In this document: positions 39,262-50,085 of the stretch, piece after piece
Numbering within the stretch: the stretch's first letter is position 1
Layout of the letters: the number at the start of each line of letters is the position of its first letter
Assembly: GCA_963576475.1 (NCBI GenBank)
Contig: OY754968.1
Span: 15,267,616 to 15,331,615 of the forward strand
Direction: 5' to 3'
Source of the DNA: Molanna angustata
Taxonomy: Eukaryota > Arthropoda > Insecta > Trichoptera > Molannidae
DNA length: 64,000 nucleotides
The notes under the pieces: model-generated
The model's database searches: none
What the model saw: only the letters and a program-made list of their open reading frames with translations
What the model was told of the DNA's origin: nothing
Program-made: the position numbers and the translations under genes

Positions 39262-39352
39262 ACCAACAAGACACTGAAATCTTCCAAGACACTGAAATCT
39301 TCCAAGACACTGAAATCTTCCAAGACACTGAAATCTTCCAAGACACTAGAGG
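39262..39352 (+). repeat. 18-bp minisatellite, ~4.5 copies
   Basis: Unit AAGACACTGAAATCTTCC repeated with no changes. In one frame it encodes QDTEIF repeats, but the frame has no other support. Confidence 0.9.
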
Positions 39353-39439
39353 CAATAACTGCCATCGCTCTGTAGAGATACGTCTTTTTGCGTCAAATTT
39401 GTCATGCTTGCCGCAATCTTAAATGAAGCAATTTTGGTT

Positions 39440-39615
39440 GTTTTTTTTTATTCCATTGTATTTTTTGTCTTTTTTAAAATATTTTTTATTCCATCGTATT
39501 TTTTGTTTTTTTAAATATTTTTTGTTTTTTTTTTAATATTTTTTATTCTATCGTATTTTTTGTCTTTTTTTTAAATATTTTTAATTCTATCGAATTTTTT
39601 GTCTTTTTTTAAATA
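39440..39615 (+). repeat. Degenerate T-rich tandem repeat
   Basis: Around four imperfect units of ATTCCATTGTATTTTTTGTC followed by TTTTTTAAATATTTT, with unit lengths varying between about 35 and 60 bp. Confidence 0.65.
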
Positions 39616-39656
39616 TAGCTTTCAAAAACGATAGAAAATGCCTTACACGTAGCCTT

Positions 39657-39797
39657 AGTGCCTTTTCACACGTCCCGGTAAAGGCCGGGTAACTGGCATA
39701 GTATGGTAGCTTTCACACGCACCGGAATGCATGCCCATAGAATTACCCGGCTCTTACCCGCTGGCCCGGCGCTTACCGGGACGTGTGAAAAGGCACT
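39657..39797. mobile_element. Short MITE, 141 bp
   Basis: Perfect 25-bp terminal inverted repeats beginning AGTGCCTTTTCACACGTCCC. Inner complementary blocks (GCCGGGTAA and TTACCCGGC) extend the fold. G+C content is much higher than the surroundings. Flanks are TT on both sides, too short to define the duplication. Confidence 0.8.
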
Positions 39798-41339
39798 TTC
39801 TCTTGAAACTCGAATCCGATCCCGATTTCAAATTTTCATTTAGAACTTACCTTTATGCCGCCTGCGTATTATTCAAATGAACGACTATTATAACATACCC
39901 ACATACCGCATTCATTCTCCGTTACAAAGCTACATAAGTTCTTAGCGAATCGGATCATATTGGTATCGGATTTGCAGTGGAAAGTAAGGCCACAGGTAAC
40001 GCAATATGTATAAATTGTATTTTTGAATTTTACTAAGCAGACCTACATAGAGGAATAATCCCGCGGTGTAGCCAATCGAAAGAGTTTTTTTCGACTGTGA
40101 CTTCTGTTTCTTCGACTGTTGACTGTTTAAATTGGAATAAAGGTTTATACATAGTTTGCTACGAATATTTCAACTACACCTACATACTATCGACATCGAC
40201 AGTTGGATCTCATGCTTTACATGCAACTTGTTAATAAATGCAATATTTAGAAACCAATAAACTACAAACACTCATCTTCAGAACCTGTATACATTAAGTG
40301 ATACAGAAAATATTTTTTTTTACTGGTCACAAAACAGAATATTCCTTTGTATCGGGTCTAGGACTGAATACGCATCATATGTAAGAAGGTTTCTCTCTAC
40401 TTGGCAGTGAAATTGATCTATAAATCTTCAGTTTGCTTTATTATTACTTTCGATTTATTGATCACGTATCGAAAATGAAATTTCGAACCAACAGCGATTT
40501 TTATGAAAAAGAACCCCCCCTGGTGATTTTCCGCTCAGTGAATAGCGATATTTCTAGAATATAAAAACTCTGTATAGAAATGATACATAATTTATTATCG
40601 TTTTATATACACGTTAATGCCAGATATAAATTTGTGACCTTTCATTATGAAGCGACTTAGTAGCGTTTTGACGATAGATAGAACATTCCTTTTGTTATTA
40701 CAAATTATCATAGAAGGTTTATGAACCAATTACAAAATATAACACAAACATCAAAAGAGAACTAGGTATAAATGGAAGTATATTATTTGTGTGATTGATT
40801 TGAAACTGTTTGGTTTTAACCGCAGCCTTGGACTCCCTCCCATCTCCCATTAATATCCACAGGAATTCCCCCTCGATACCCATGGTTTCATATGTAAAAT
40901 GGGAAATTAATTTTGGAAATAGGTTTTGAAAATAAACACTTGAAAATGAATTATTTCCACCCATATCGTATACCTAATGATAACGGTTATGCATAAGTAT
41001 TAAAAAAACAAAAGGTTTTCTATATCTGCATACATATTACTTCGAAATCATACGTCAGGGCAATGATTTTAAAAAAATATAGAATCAAGGACTCTTGATC
41101 AAGGGAAATATATCAGAATCCAGGAACAGACAGTTATATACAGCTTGTGGGAAAACAAAAAAAAAACAATATACATATACCTATACAAAACTGAGTGATC
41201 ATAACAATACAAAATATAAACATCAAAAAAAAATACCTATTCGTTAAGAATTTGGCGTACAAACCTCTATAGAACAGGAAGGGAGAGGGAATAGAGGGAT
41301 AGGAATAACCTCGAATATTTTCAATTTCGCCCCAACAGA
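39798..41339. other. No gene recognised
   Basis: A+T-rich. CTATCGACATCGACAGTTGG then ATCTCATGCTTTACATGCAA (40187-40226) recurs at 49.21 kb and is probably the edge of an interspersed repeat. Confidence 0.4.
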
Positions 41340-41540
41340 TCACACCAACAATAGCCCCACCCAGGACCTAAATTTACTAAAGGTATCATGAAAAATTTCC
41401 AGGGTTTGCGAATTATTTAATTTGTTGTAAATGGTTGTTGAACAATTTATGTATGAATTTTTTTTATGAAATTGGTTGGCGGGAATTTTACAAAGAACAA
41501 ATCGTTTGCTCGAGTGTGACGCTGGGGGCAATTAAGAGAT
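41340..41540 (-). pseudogene. Possible LINE C-terminal scrap, minus strand
   Basis: The minus-strand frame (63 codons) reads KRFVLCKIPANQFHKKNSYI, then NCSTTIYNKLNNSQTLEIFH, ending KFRSWVGLLLV. The IYNKLNNS and KFRSWV spacing resembles LINE ORF2 ends, but similarity is weak. Confidence 0.35.
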
Positions 41541-41712
41541 ATTAGTACCAGGTAAGTATGAAGAATCGTCTTGAAGACTCTCAAAGGTCTCAGACGTTTC
41601 ATATTGAGAGCGGAAGTGGTAAAAGAGTAAACAATTAGATAGTACAGGGTTATATTGATTTTGAGTTAACACATCCATGCATGACGGGCTTATTGCTGAG
41701 TAAAATTTTCAT

Positions 41713-41800
41713 CAAACGAACATACTTGTTCAAATGAACAGTCCAGGATTGAAATACAATTTTGTTCAAACAAACATACTTGTTCAAATGAACAGTGCAG
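41713..41800 (+). repeat. Two direct repeats of 34 bp, period 54
   Basis: CAAACGAACATACTTGTTCA then AATGAACAGTCCAG is repeated 54 bp later as CAAACAAACATACTTGTTCA then AATGAACAGTGCAG. Confidence 0.8.
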
Positions 41801-41862
41801 AATAAACTGCGCTAGAAAAAAATAAGATTTTTCTCCTGATTATATATTAAAAATTGAATCCA

Positions 41863-42412
41863 GGGCTGCGTTCACAATGAATGCCGAGTGAACTTAGTGA
41901 CGCTCTAAGCCGTTCATAAAGACCGGAAACAGACGTTCCAAAGACATTCTGTGGCGTTCAGATTTGACGTCGAGTGTACGCACCAAACGCTCGGTAAAAT
42001 TGTCGGGTGAAAATCGCTATGACAGATATAGAATCTTTTGACTTCAATTTTATCCGTGGAATGATGACTTCTATTTTTTCTGTGGTATCTAATATGTCAG
42101 TTGAAAATATTTATGATGAAAATATGCATTCACAAAGGGGTCAATTTATTAAAATATCATTCAAAAATTTCCAATGAAAGGTCAGAGATCATTATTTACT
42201 CCACTGCCCAATTGTTGTCTTTCGATGAAAATATAACTAAAAAAGAGACATGTATGATAAATGACATTTGACATAATTTAAAACGCCCGATTCTGCGTTC
42301 AGATTGAAACGTCGCTCGTAAGCTTTCTGTGAGATTGGTGTGAAAAATGCCATAATTTGCAACTTTAGATACATCCGACGCCCGACGTCGAGCGTTGTAC
42401 TGAACACAGCCC
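41863..42412. mobile_element. Candidate MITE, ~550 bp
   Basis: The left end GGGCTGCGTTCACAATGAAT and the right end, whose complement is GGGCTGTGTTCAGTACAACG, form imperfect terminal inverted repeats. CpG-containing blocks (GACGTCGAGTGTACGC; CCGACGTCGAGCG) lie just inside both ends. No coding sequence is seen. Confidence 0.5.
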
Positions 42413-42817
42413 AGGACACGGGAACAGAATTAAAAAAAAATGACAACTATCACGCCACTGCGGTTGAAAATGGATATATAATATTAGGTATGTCGAAATG
42501 AAATATTCCCTAAGTCCGAAACTCTATTTCAGCTCATAAATAATAATTTTGATTGATAAGGATAAAATTATGATCTGACAGTTTTTGAAGTGAAATAAGT
42601 ATGAAGGTACAAACCTACGTACCTACAGTCTTCTCAAAAATATATTGTTACATAAACATCTATACAGTAAATTGGACTTTATGAAATCTAACACAAATTG
42701 TTTGAATCATTAATTCGGACAAAAAAATAATTATATAATAATTTAATTACATAATTAATGAAAAATTAATTGAATATTTTTTTTTATTATTGCATATTGC
42801 CAAACATTGGATTTTTT

Positions 42818-43490
42818 TCCCTGTCGGGAGTCAAAGATATTTTTTAACAGATTTTTAATTATTTCAATAGAGACGAAGTTGGAATACTTACTGTAGGAGA
42901 ACCGGAAAATCAAGGCACCTACAGGGCTTACGACCTGTCATCGGCTGGTTTACGTGATCACTTTATGCGCTTGCGCAACGTTCACCAATTATGCCTTTTT
43001 AATGAGATCCCTATCAATTCAATTTTGGTACAAGTAGGTAAATAAGACCAAAATGACCTTATAAGTCTGGCGCAATTCAGGGGTGACTTCTATGCGAAAA
43101 ATGTATTTGTCACCTCAGGTATAAGAATTGTTGCTCTCATTATTTACAAAAAACCAATTCTCTCAATAGATGGCGTTACAACAAAAATAAATAAAAATAA
43201 TAAGAATGTTATTCATAATTTCACACATAGATGGCTGTAGTAAAAATTCCTTATTTTCAAGCGAAAAGAGTTTCAGTATTACAATATATAGAACTTTCAA
43301 AATTGAATTGATAGGGATCCCATTAAAAAGGCATAATTGGTGAACGTTGCGCAAGCGCATAAAGTGATCACGTAAACCAGCCGACGACAGGTCGTAAGCC
43401 CTGTAGGTGCCTTGATTTCCCGGTTCTCCTACAGTAAATATTCCAACTTCGTCTCTATTTAGATAATTAAAAATCTGTTGAAAAATTAAT
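42818..43490. mobile_element. Fold-back element F, most complete copy
   Basis: Two arms of about 180 bp (roughly 42846-43030 and 43296-43480) are inverted around a ~265-bp centre. Arm blocks include AATAGAGACGAAGTTGGAAT, GGGCTTACGACCTGTCATCG, GCGCTTGCGCAACGTTCACC and AGATCCCTATCAATTCAATT, with few mismatches. The left tip has TTTTTCCCTGTCGGGAGT. The centre contains TCAATAGATGGCG and CACATAGATGGCTG but no protein motif. The family has pieces at 11.1, 11.3, 24.8, 57.9 and 59.0 kb. Confidence 0.85.
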
Positions 43491-43946
43491 TATGCATTCA
43501 ATATTTCAGTTTTATCAGCAAGTTTTTGCTTTTTTTGATTACAAGTTTGTACCTCATAAATGAACACCCCTATTAAGTACCTAATGAGAAAATATTAAAA
43601 TTCTAATATGGCGCTGGTACAATTTTGTGAAAAACGATGTCTCAGGAGGTATTTTTTGTTTAAGCCTGTAAGTAGGTAAGGCCAATTATATGACATCTCC
43701 TATAATTCAAATTGAATTAGTGTTTAGCACTAAAGGTCTCAGTTCAAACAAGATATACCTACTTACAAGAATTATAATTCTTTAAAAGGGTAAAAAAATA
43801 ATTCAATTATTAAAGAAGACTCATTAAAGTTATGCTCATATTGAGAATAATTTACTTAATCTACATTACAATTTGTTTTACTTTTTTTGCAATTAAAATC
43901 AAAGAGAGTTAATTGATTAAATCTTGTCGACGAATAATTCAACACC
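43491..43946. other. No feature recognised
   Basis: A+T-rich, with no motif recognised. Confidence 0.4.
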
Positions 43947-44490
43947 CGAAAAGCGTCATACATATTTGAGACATTTACTAAGAGGAGACAATACTGATCC
44001 GAAATGTGTCATACTTGGGACATGTACTAAGAGGAGACAATACTGATCCGAAATGTATCATACTTGGGACATGTACTAAGAGGAGACAATACTGATCCGA
44101 AATGTATCATACTTGGGACATGTACTAAGAGGAGACAATACTAATCCGAAATGTATCATACTTGGGACATGTACTAAGAGGAGACAATACTGATCCGAAA
44201 TGTATCATACTTGGGACATGTACTAAGAGGAGACAATACTAATCCGAAATGTATCATACTTGGGACATGTACTAAGAGGAGACAATACTAATCCGAAATG
44301 TATCATACTTGGGACATGTACTAAGAGGAGACAATACTGATCCGAAATGTATCATACTTGGGACATGTACTAATAGGAGACAATACTAATCCGAAATGTA
44401 TCATACTTGGGACATGTACTAAGAGGAGACAATACTGATCCGAAATATGTCATACTTGGGACATGTACTAAGAGGAGACAAAACTGATCA
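43947..44490 (+). repeat. 49-bp minisatellite, 11 copies, from LINE coding DNA
   Basis: The word AGAGGAGACA (AATAGGAGACA once) recurs at exactly 49-bp spacing from 43981 to 44471. The unit contains TACTTGGGACATGTACTAAG and AGGAGACAATACTGATCCGA. In one frame it reads LGHVLRGDNTDPKC, the GHVLRGD block of a LINE C-terminus that continues immediately downstream. Because 49 is not a multiple of 3, frames change from unit to unit. A/G variation (CTGATCC or CTAATCC) distinguishes the units. Confidence 0.92.
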
Positions 44491-44660
44491 ACAAGGAAAA
44501 ACGTGGTATCAGCAGGAAGCGGATTTCATGGCTCCGCAATGTACGAGAGTGGACGGGAATTAGGTTCGCGGAGAAGCTGCTTCGGGCCACTGAAGATAGT
44601 GAGATGCACTCTTTAGTGATATTCAACGTCCCACAAAAATATACACAGTAAAACTTATAA
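44490..44660 (+). pseudogene. LINE C-terminus following the minisatellite
   Basis: The frame reads INKEKRGISRKRISWLRNVR, then EWTGIRFAEKLLRATEDSEM. The GKRG-x-x-RKR-SWLRN-x-x-WTG pattern is the usual end of one LINE family, directly after the GHVLRGD motif that has been amplified upstream. It confirms the origin of the minisatellite. Confidence 0.7.
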
Positions 44661-44919
44661 CTTACGCTTAATATGATTCCCGTAGAAAAATTGATGCAAA
44701 AATACACTATAAAACTGAAAATTCACAACTCTCCACTGCAACGTGTAAACATACCTAGTAGTAGAAAGAACAAAAAGCCAGTTGAGGTATGTTATAGACA
44801 TATGTACAATTTTAATCAATGTTCCAATTTGGATTTAAAATGAAAAAAAGAACTTACTTCTGCGACATATACGAAATTATTTTAAAGTGAATTCTATTTA
44901 TTGTGATGTTCCTCACTTG

Positions 44920-45230
44920 AGAAGAAAATGGTCTGCGTCTTAGTCGGGATAAGACAGAGTTTATGGTGCGCTAGGATATCTTATGTAGTACTGAGACTAA
45001 ACCAGTTTGGATATCTTGAATCCACACTTAAGAGTGATGCTATCGTATATATATTATCTACATATGTATACTACGAAATGAATTGAACCATGGACAAATT
45101 GTAGAACGCTGGAATACTCTGTAATAGGAAAATGTAAGCGAACTGAAACGGGACAGTACATACATACATAGGACTGTTATCAGAGCGATGTTGTGTGAAG
45201 CAAGTGTTGTGTTTTATAATTAGGTACCTA
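44920..45230 (+). pseudogene. LINE RT-thumb remnant, decayed
   Basis: Fragments in different frames: ENGLRLSRDKTEFMV, then LNQFGYLESTLKSDA, and later decayed sequence near GGACTGTTATCAGAGCGATG. This is the K-TEFM...SDG section that precedes the 18.31-18.74 kb type of LINE C-terminus. Frameshifts are numerous. Confidence 0.5.
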
Positions 45231-46484
45231 TCTAATATTCCACATTGTAACTATAGATTGAAATATTCATTGTAACTTTAGTCATTTTCAGAAAAATACA
45301 CTTGAAATTAAATGTGATTCAAATCAAGTTACATTGAATTCAAAGAAAACTTGTCGGCATTCGAAATAAAGAGAATCATCATAAATAAATTAGATTCTGT
45401 ATGAAATCACATCATTAATTTACATAACTGCAATAAATTATTTTGTTTTACCCATATGAAATATGTAAAAAATAAAAACTTACCTAGGTAGGTGCTATTG
45501 GTTAACACCCAGAATATTTTAAGTGGATCTACCATCACATCCGCGTTGTATGTCGTCAAAAGTCATTTATGAAATAAACAAACAAATAAATCAAAAGGTT
45601 CGCTTTAATAACAGAGATAATTTCTACACTGTATCATCGAAATGTCCTTTTGAACACTCGACACGTGAGTGACACTGAACTTGTCTAGAAGTATTTCAAA
45701 AGAAATGGTACATTGAAAACTTTTGCACAAACATTAATGTTTTATCAAGAATATTCGATAAATATATTTTTAACACCAATACAAAGTTTTCTCTATACAC
45801 TTTGAGAACTTTTTCATAACAAACCTCGCTTTTTTATGTATTTAATTGGCAATTCGAGAATTTTTTTATCAGGATCGCATAAAACGGCAAAGGTTGTGTG
45901 TCGTTCATTCCGTAAACGAACAGAAACTGATGCCGTTCGAGGAGGAGGTACTTCGGGCGCATGCGTCTTTTCCAGGTCCCTGGACCTTTCAAAACTAATT
46001 TCAAAGAGTTAAGTTTCGTGTTAGATTCATCTGGAAATTTAGCTTTACACAATTGAAATTTTCGCTTAAAAACTTTTTTATCTAGTTATCTCAATGATAA
46101 TTAAAATCAATATCTTATTGGAAGGTTTGCGACAAACTAAAGGCCTCGCAGTACCTAACCATCGATAGACGGAGAAGTTTTTGTACTAATAATAACGAGT
46201 CCGTAGAAATACTTCCCTTGTAAACAAGTATGCCAATATCTTTAATAGATTGTATCGAAGATTGTTTTTCCGCTCCATTGAAATACATAGGTAGGCTTTG
46301 GAATGTAGGTACCTACTTACAAGAATACTGTACCTATACCTACCTACTAATAAGTTCAGGTTATTTTTTATATTTATCAAATTGTTTTGGATATTGTTAA
46401 ACATTTATAACAAGGGTTGAAGTAAATGTTAATAATACCTAATGGTGTTTGTAATACTGTTCAAATACTTACGTACATATATAC
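45231..46484. other. No feature recognised
   Basis: A+T-rich. The open frames at 45834-46052 and 46186-46404 (minus) have no known motif. Confidence 0.35.
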
Positions 46485-46560
46485 CATCACGCCGTATCAC
46501 GGGGTAGGTGGATAGAATAGAATATTTCCCTCTTTCATGGTATCGTTTTCATTGTCGTGT
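46485..46560 (-). mobile_element. LINE 3'-end scrap, minus strand
   Basis: ATACCATCACGCCGTATCAC, GGGGTAGGTGGATAGAATAG resembles the complement of the 3' end (SAYP-stop, GATGGTATGTATG) of the 27.2-kb and 6.4-kb LINE family. Confidence 0.4.
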
Positions 46561-48169
46561 CATCTCTTTCTAGTACGACCACGACCTATGTACATTCCAT
46601 TTTTTATCGGCTTTATATATTTTCTTTGAGTTGATGTTTATAATATACAATAAAATGTGTACTATGGCAACACCGACACGAAAAAATAAAAGAGATAACA
46701 CAAGAAAAGCAAAACGATAAAAAAAGATTGAATAGGTTTATAATAACAGTTCATTGCAATGATAGGAAAACAAAAGGAAAAGGAGAAGAAAAAGGTATAT
46801 CAGATATGTACATATTTTTAAGTAAGCCTATTTTTGGATATGTGTAATGAGATATCCGACTCAATCATTATGTAGGTACACATATAATTAGAGTCATCAA
46901 AACTGTTTAACTTTTTTTTTAAAGCAAAAACGTTGTTGATTATAAAATTAAATCCATAATATCAAAGTTGCATGAATGAGATCAAGACCCGAAATTTATT
47001 AAAAGCAAAAATCACTGTTACAAGTCATATTTATACCTATGTTTTGAGAATCAACATGTTACATATTTCACTGTTTACTTTCCTGAAGCAATACGATAGC
47101 ATAATATCTGAAGAATTTTACTACGTATCTACATGAATCGTGGCTCTTAATTTATTTTTTCTGAGAAATTTGCTAGTTTTTGTAAATCAATTGACTTTTA
47201 CCGTTCTATATCAGGTTTTCGGGTAAATTGTGATAATGTTTCCTTAATTTCCACTTCTTGTAAAGAAACAGTTTAGTGAACATTTTTCTTGAGCGACCTC
47301 TTCAATGCATGGAGTACACAGGTAAATTTATAAATTAATTATATCATAAATTTAAGTTTTCAAAGAATCTGAAGAGTTAAGGAATAAATTATCCACTTGA
47401 CTTAATTGAGAAGATAAACAATAAACGCCTAACAAGTTCAAAAATTAAATCTTGAAATAAGCACGTAAATTTGCGCAGCTAAATTTATTAGCACTCTTGA
47501 ATTTTCTACGAAAATATTTATTTATAATTTAAACAAAAAACTTAAGATCGCTATCTACCAGAAAAAAAAACATTTGTCATTTAAACGTTTGATGAAATTC
47601 ATTGAAAATAAGAATAAATTCGCTGTGTTAACACATCATAATCATCGTATCTTCTAATTTATTGAGATATATTATTTTTATTTTATTTTTATTTAACTAA
47701 GCACAGACACAGGCATGAATGCCCAAATATTTCTGCGCATAATAGCTTATATATGGGAAGTACATATCATAATAAGAATTGTTTGTAGGTATATAAATTT
47801 CCTACCTACACTACACTATGCAGTGTACGGAAGGTGCAGTGTCTATTTTACATGATGTACCTATATAACTATTATGTTGCGGGTGGATGTTACATAGTAA
47901 GTTTAGAGTTGTAGATTTAAAGATTAAACAAATGAAACATGAAAATCAACAATAATTAAACATGAGGATATGAACAGAGAAGTTATACATAAATTTAAAA
48001 TGAGTTATATTCTCAGTATCTCGTGATCTAAAGGTAAAGTGATTAATATTGCGCAAGACCACAAAAAGTGATCACAAAAAACATTTTGTGATAAGGTCAC
48101 AAATAGAAATCTGAATGATTCGCGTTATTTTTACTCTCCACAGTTGAATCAAACAATAATCAAGTTGTT
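46561..48169. other. No feature recognised
   Basis: A+T-rich, with no motif recognised. Confidence 0.4.
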
Positions 48170-48230
48170 CGATTCTTGCCTCTGATGATGCGGGCTGTGT
48201 TCGGCGAAAGCGCTTAGGCTTATTACATTC
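48170..48230 (+). other. Weak hammerhead-like box pair
   Basis: CTGATGA (48182-48188) is followed 17 nt later by GAAA (48206-48209) within GGCGAAAGCGC. The intervening stem is poor (only about two G-C pairs are obvious). It could be a decayed PLE terminal repeat or chance. Confidence 0.2.
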
Positions 48231-48274
48231 AATCTCGTTTGTAGATTAAAACTATTTGTTTTTATTTATTTTCC

Positions 48275-49060
48275 AACTGTCGATTTGAGAGAATTTATTT
48301 CTATTAACATATCGACTAAGTATAAAGCCAAGATACGCGAGATTTGTATGCCATGTCTATATTTTTCACTGTTTTTCCAACTTTGAAGGTATAAAACACC
48401 AACTTACAGGTTTTGCAGCATATAATTTGTTCGGACCCGTAGAGTAAGTAAGTAAGCATATATTATGTTCAATAGGTATGTATGGATTTATTCAGAATTT
48501 GACGAAGGAAAATTTGGTGTGTCGGTGAGTCTATATGTGTCTGTGTGTGTTTGCGTACCCCTTATAACTTTTAATCCACTCAATTCATAGAGCCCAAAAT
48601 TTCAGAATAATTATGTAGATAGTTATAGGCACACAAAACTTTTAAAGAAGAATTATGACTTTTTGTTTCAGTCAGGGGTTATCTATTGAATTTTTTCTAT
48701 ATTTTTCCATACATCTCAAAAACCATATAAGCTCCAGAGTTTCTAAAATATTTTTTAATAAGAAAAACATTTTTTTATACCTACCTACATACCCCGTAAG
48801 GGATATGGCGTGATGGTGTGTATGTATGTATTTAACATTTTTTATGATAAATTTATGTGTTCTACTGCCTATAATTCCAAAGTTTTTGAAACTATCGAAA
48901 AAGCCGAAACACCCCAACTAGATAATTTATTTTTTTATATAAAATATATTTCAAACTTTTCTTAACAATTTTGAAAAAAATAGAATTTAGTGACGACATT
49001 GTTTCATACAATTTGTGAGGCAGTATACACTACACAATATCTATGGGGACTCAATAGTTT
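48275..49060 (-). repeat. Interspersed repeat D, copy 2, with an insertion
   Basis: Aligns on the minus strand with 13965-14705: GTCAGGGGTTATCTATTGAA, CCCCAACTAGATAATTTATT, GTGACGACATTGTTTCATAC. It is interrupted at about 48778-48836 by ACCTACCTACATACCCCGTA, GGGATATGGCGTGATGGTGT and GTATGTATGTA, a LINE 3' end with GTAT tail. Confidence 0.7.
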
Positions 49061-49331
49061 GATACTTAACTCCAACCTACATATACCATCATGCTGTTTT
49101 CATATTCCTGACATACATACCTACATGTTTTATATAGAAAACACAATATCATAAAATATTTATTAGTTTGTGTTTATAGTTTGGTACATATTCTTCAATT
49201 ATACATACTATCGCTATCGACAGTTGGATATCATGTGTTACATGCAACTAGTGTCTATAAAATAGACACTACACCTACTGCACAATGATAGTGTAGTGTA
49301 GGTAAGAAATTTGTACCATACGCATTTTTTC
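49061..49331. other. Repeat edges, no gene
   Basis: Contains CATATACCATCATGCTGTTT (LINE 3'-end-like, minus) and CTATCGCTATCGACAGTTGG, which recurs at 40.19 kb. TAGTGTCTATAAAATAGACACTA forms a small inverted repeat near 49250-49272. Confidence 0.4.
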
Positions 49332-49649
49332 CATAGAATTTCATATAATTTACTAGATGTAGCAAATTTTGTATGAATCGAAGTGAGGATTTTCCACGGG
49401 ACTTTTGACTGCAAGCTGGGCAGAAAACATCGTTTTTCTATAGAGAATAACGACTAATGTGAATTGTTTACGGATTTATGTGTTTAAAAAAACACTTTTT
49501 TCATTAAGATTTTGAGAACAGTTATCTAGGAAGTGTTGAAATGTATGGAAAACTGTAATATGTTGCCAACCAAGTAATTAAATGCGCCATATACCATGAC
49601 TCACTCATTGGATGGAGTTCTCTATCTAGTATATTATATGGAAATCTTT
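49332..49649. mobile_element. MITE E, copy 1 (~318 bp)
   Basis: Shares CGTATGAATCGAAGTG-like, TTTTCCACGGGA, CATCGTTTTTCTATAGAGAA, GAACAGTTATCTAGGAAGTG and CCATGACTCACTCATTGGAT with copy 2. The ends CATAGAATTTCATATAATTT and its imperfect complement at the right are terminal inverted repeats. Confidence 0.75.
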
Positions 49650-49797
49650 GATTATTTCCAACCTATAAATTTTATGCATAAAAATTTGGGCACTCTTGCC
49701 TGTATCTAAAATAAAATAAAATAAATAAATAAAATATAAAATAAAATAAATAAATAACAGTGCAAAATATCAATAATCAAAATGTTATTGGGGAATG
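49650..49797. other. A-rich spacer
   Basis: AAATAAAATAAATAAATAAA-type sequence, probably an A-rich tail. No gene. Confidence 0.5.
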
Positions 49798-49960
49798 TGT
49801 GGTGGCAGAGCGGTTAGCGCATTGGATTAGCCAATCAAGTGGTAGCCATTTAGAATCCTGCCACGACCGATGTCGTCCACCTGTAATACAAGCATATTCC
49901 TAATTTAGAGAATCTATTAGGAAGTATACATATGCACTTGTTACAAGAACATATTATATT
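49798..49960 (+). mobile_element. SINE family B, copy 4
   Basis: Head GTGGCAGAGCGGTTAGCGCA is present, with a scrambled anticodon arm (GGATTAGCCAATCAAGTGGT), then TAGAATCCTGCCACGACCGA and CACCTGTAATACAAGCATAT, ending TGTTACAAGAACATATTA. Confidence 0.7.
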
Positions 49961-50007
49961 ATGTAAGTAGGGACTTAAAAAATGACAACTTTGGGAGGAA
50001 AGCGAGA

Positions 50008-50085
50008 CGGTGTGCACATATATAGCCTCACATGAGTACACATATATAGCCTCACATATGTGCACATGAATAGCCTCACCTTAAG
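50008..50085 (+). repeat. ~24-bp tandem repeat, three copies
   Basis: CACATATATAGCCTCACATG recurs three times with small changes (CACATGAATAGCCTCACCTT last). Confidence 0.8.

Noticed and set aside
39225..39422. Open frame with FQDTEI repeats as a repeat protein
   Set aside because: Only 4.5 identical 18-bp units are present, with no coding signal around them. It is a minisatellite that happens to be open.
43947..44490. The 49-bp tandem array as a CRISPR-like array
   Set aside because: There are no unique spacers. The whole 49-bp unit is conserved and derives from LINE coding sequence.
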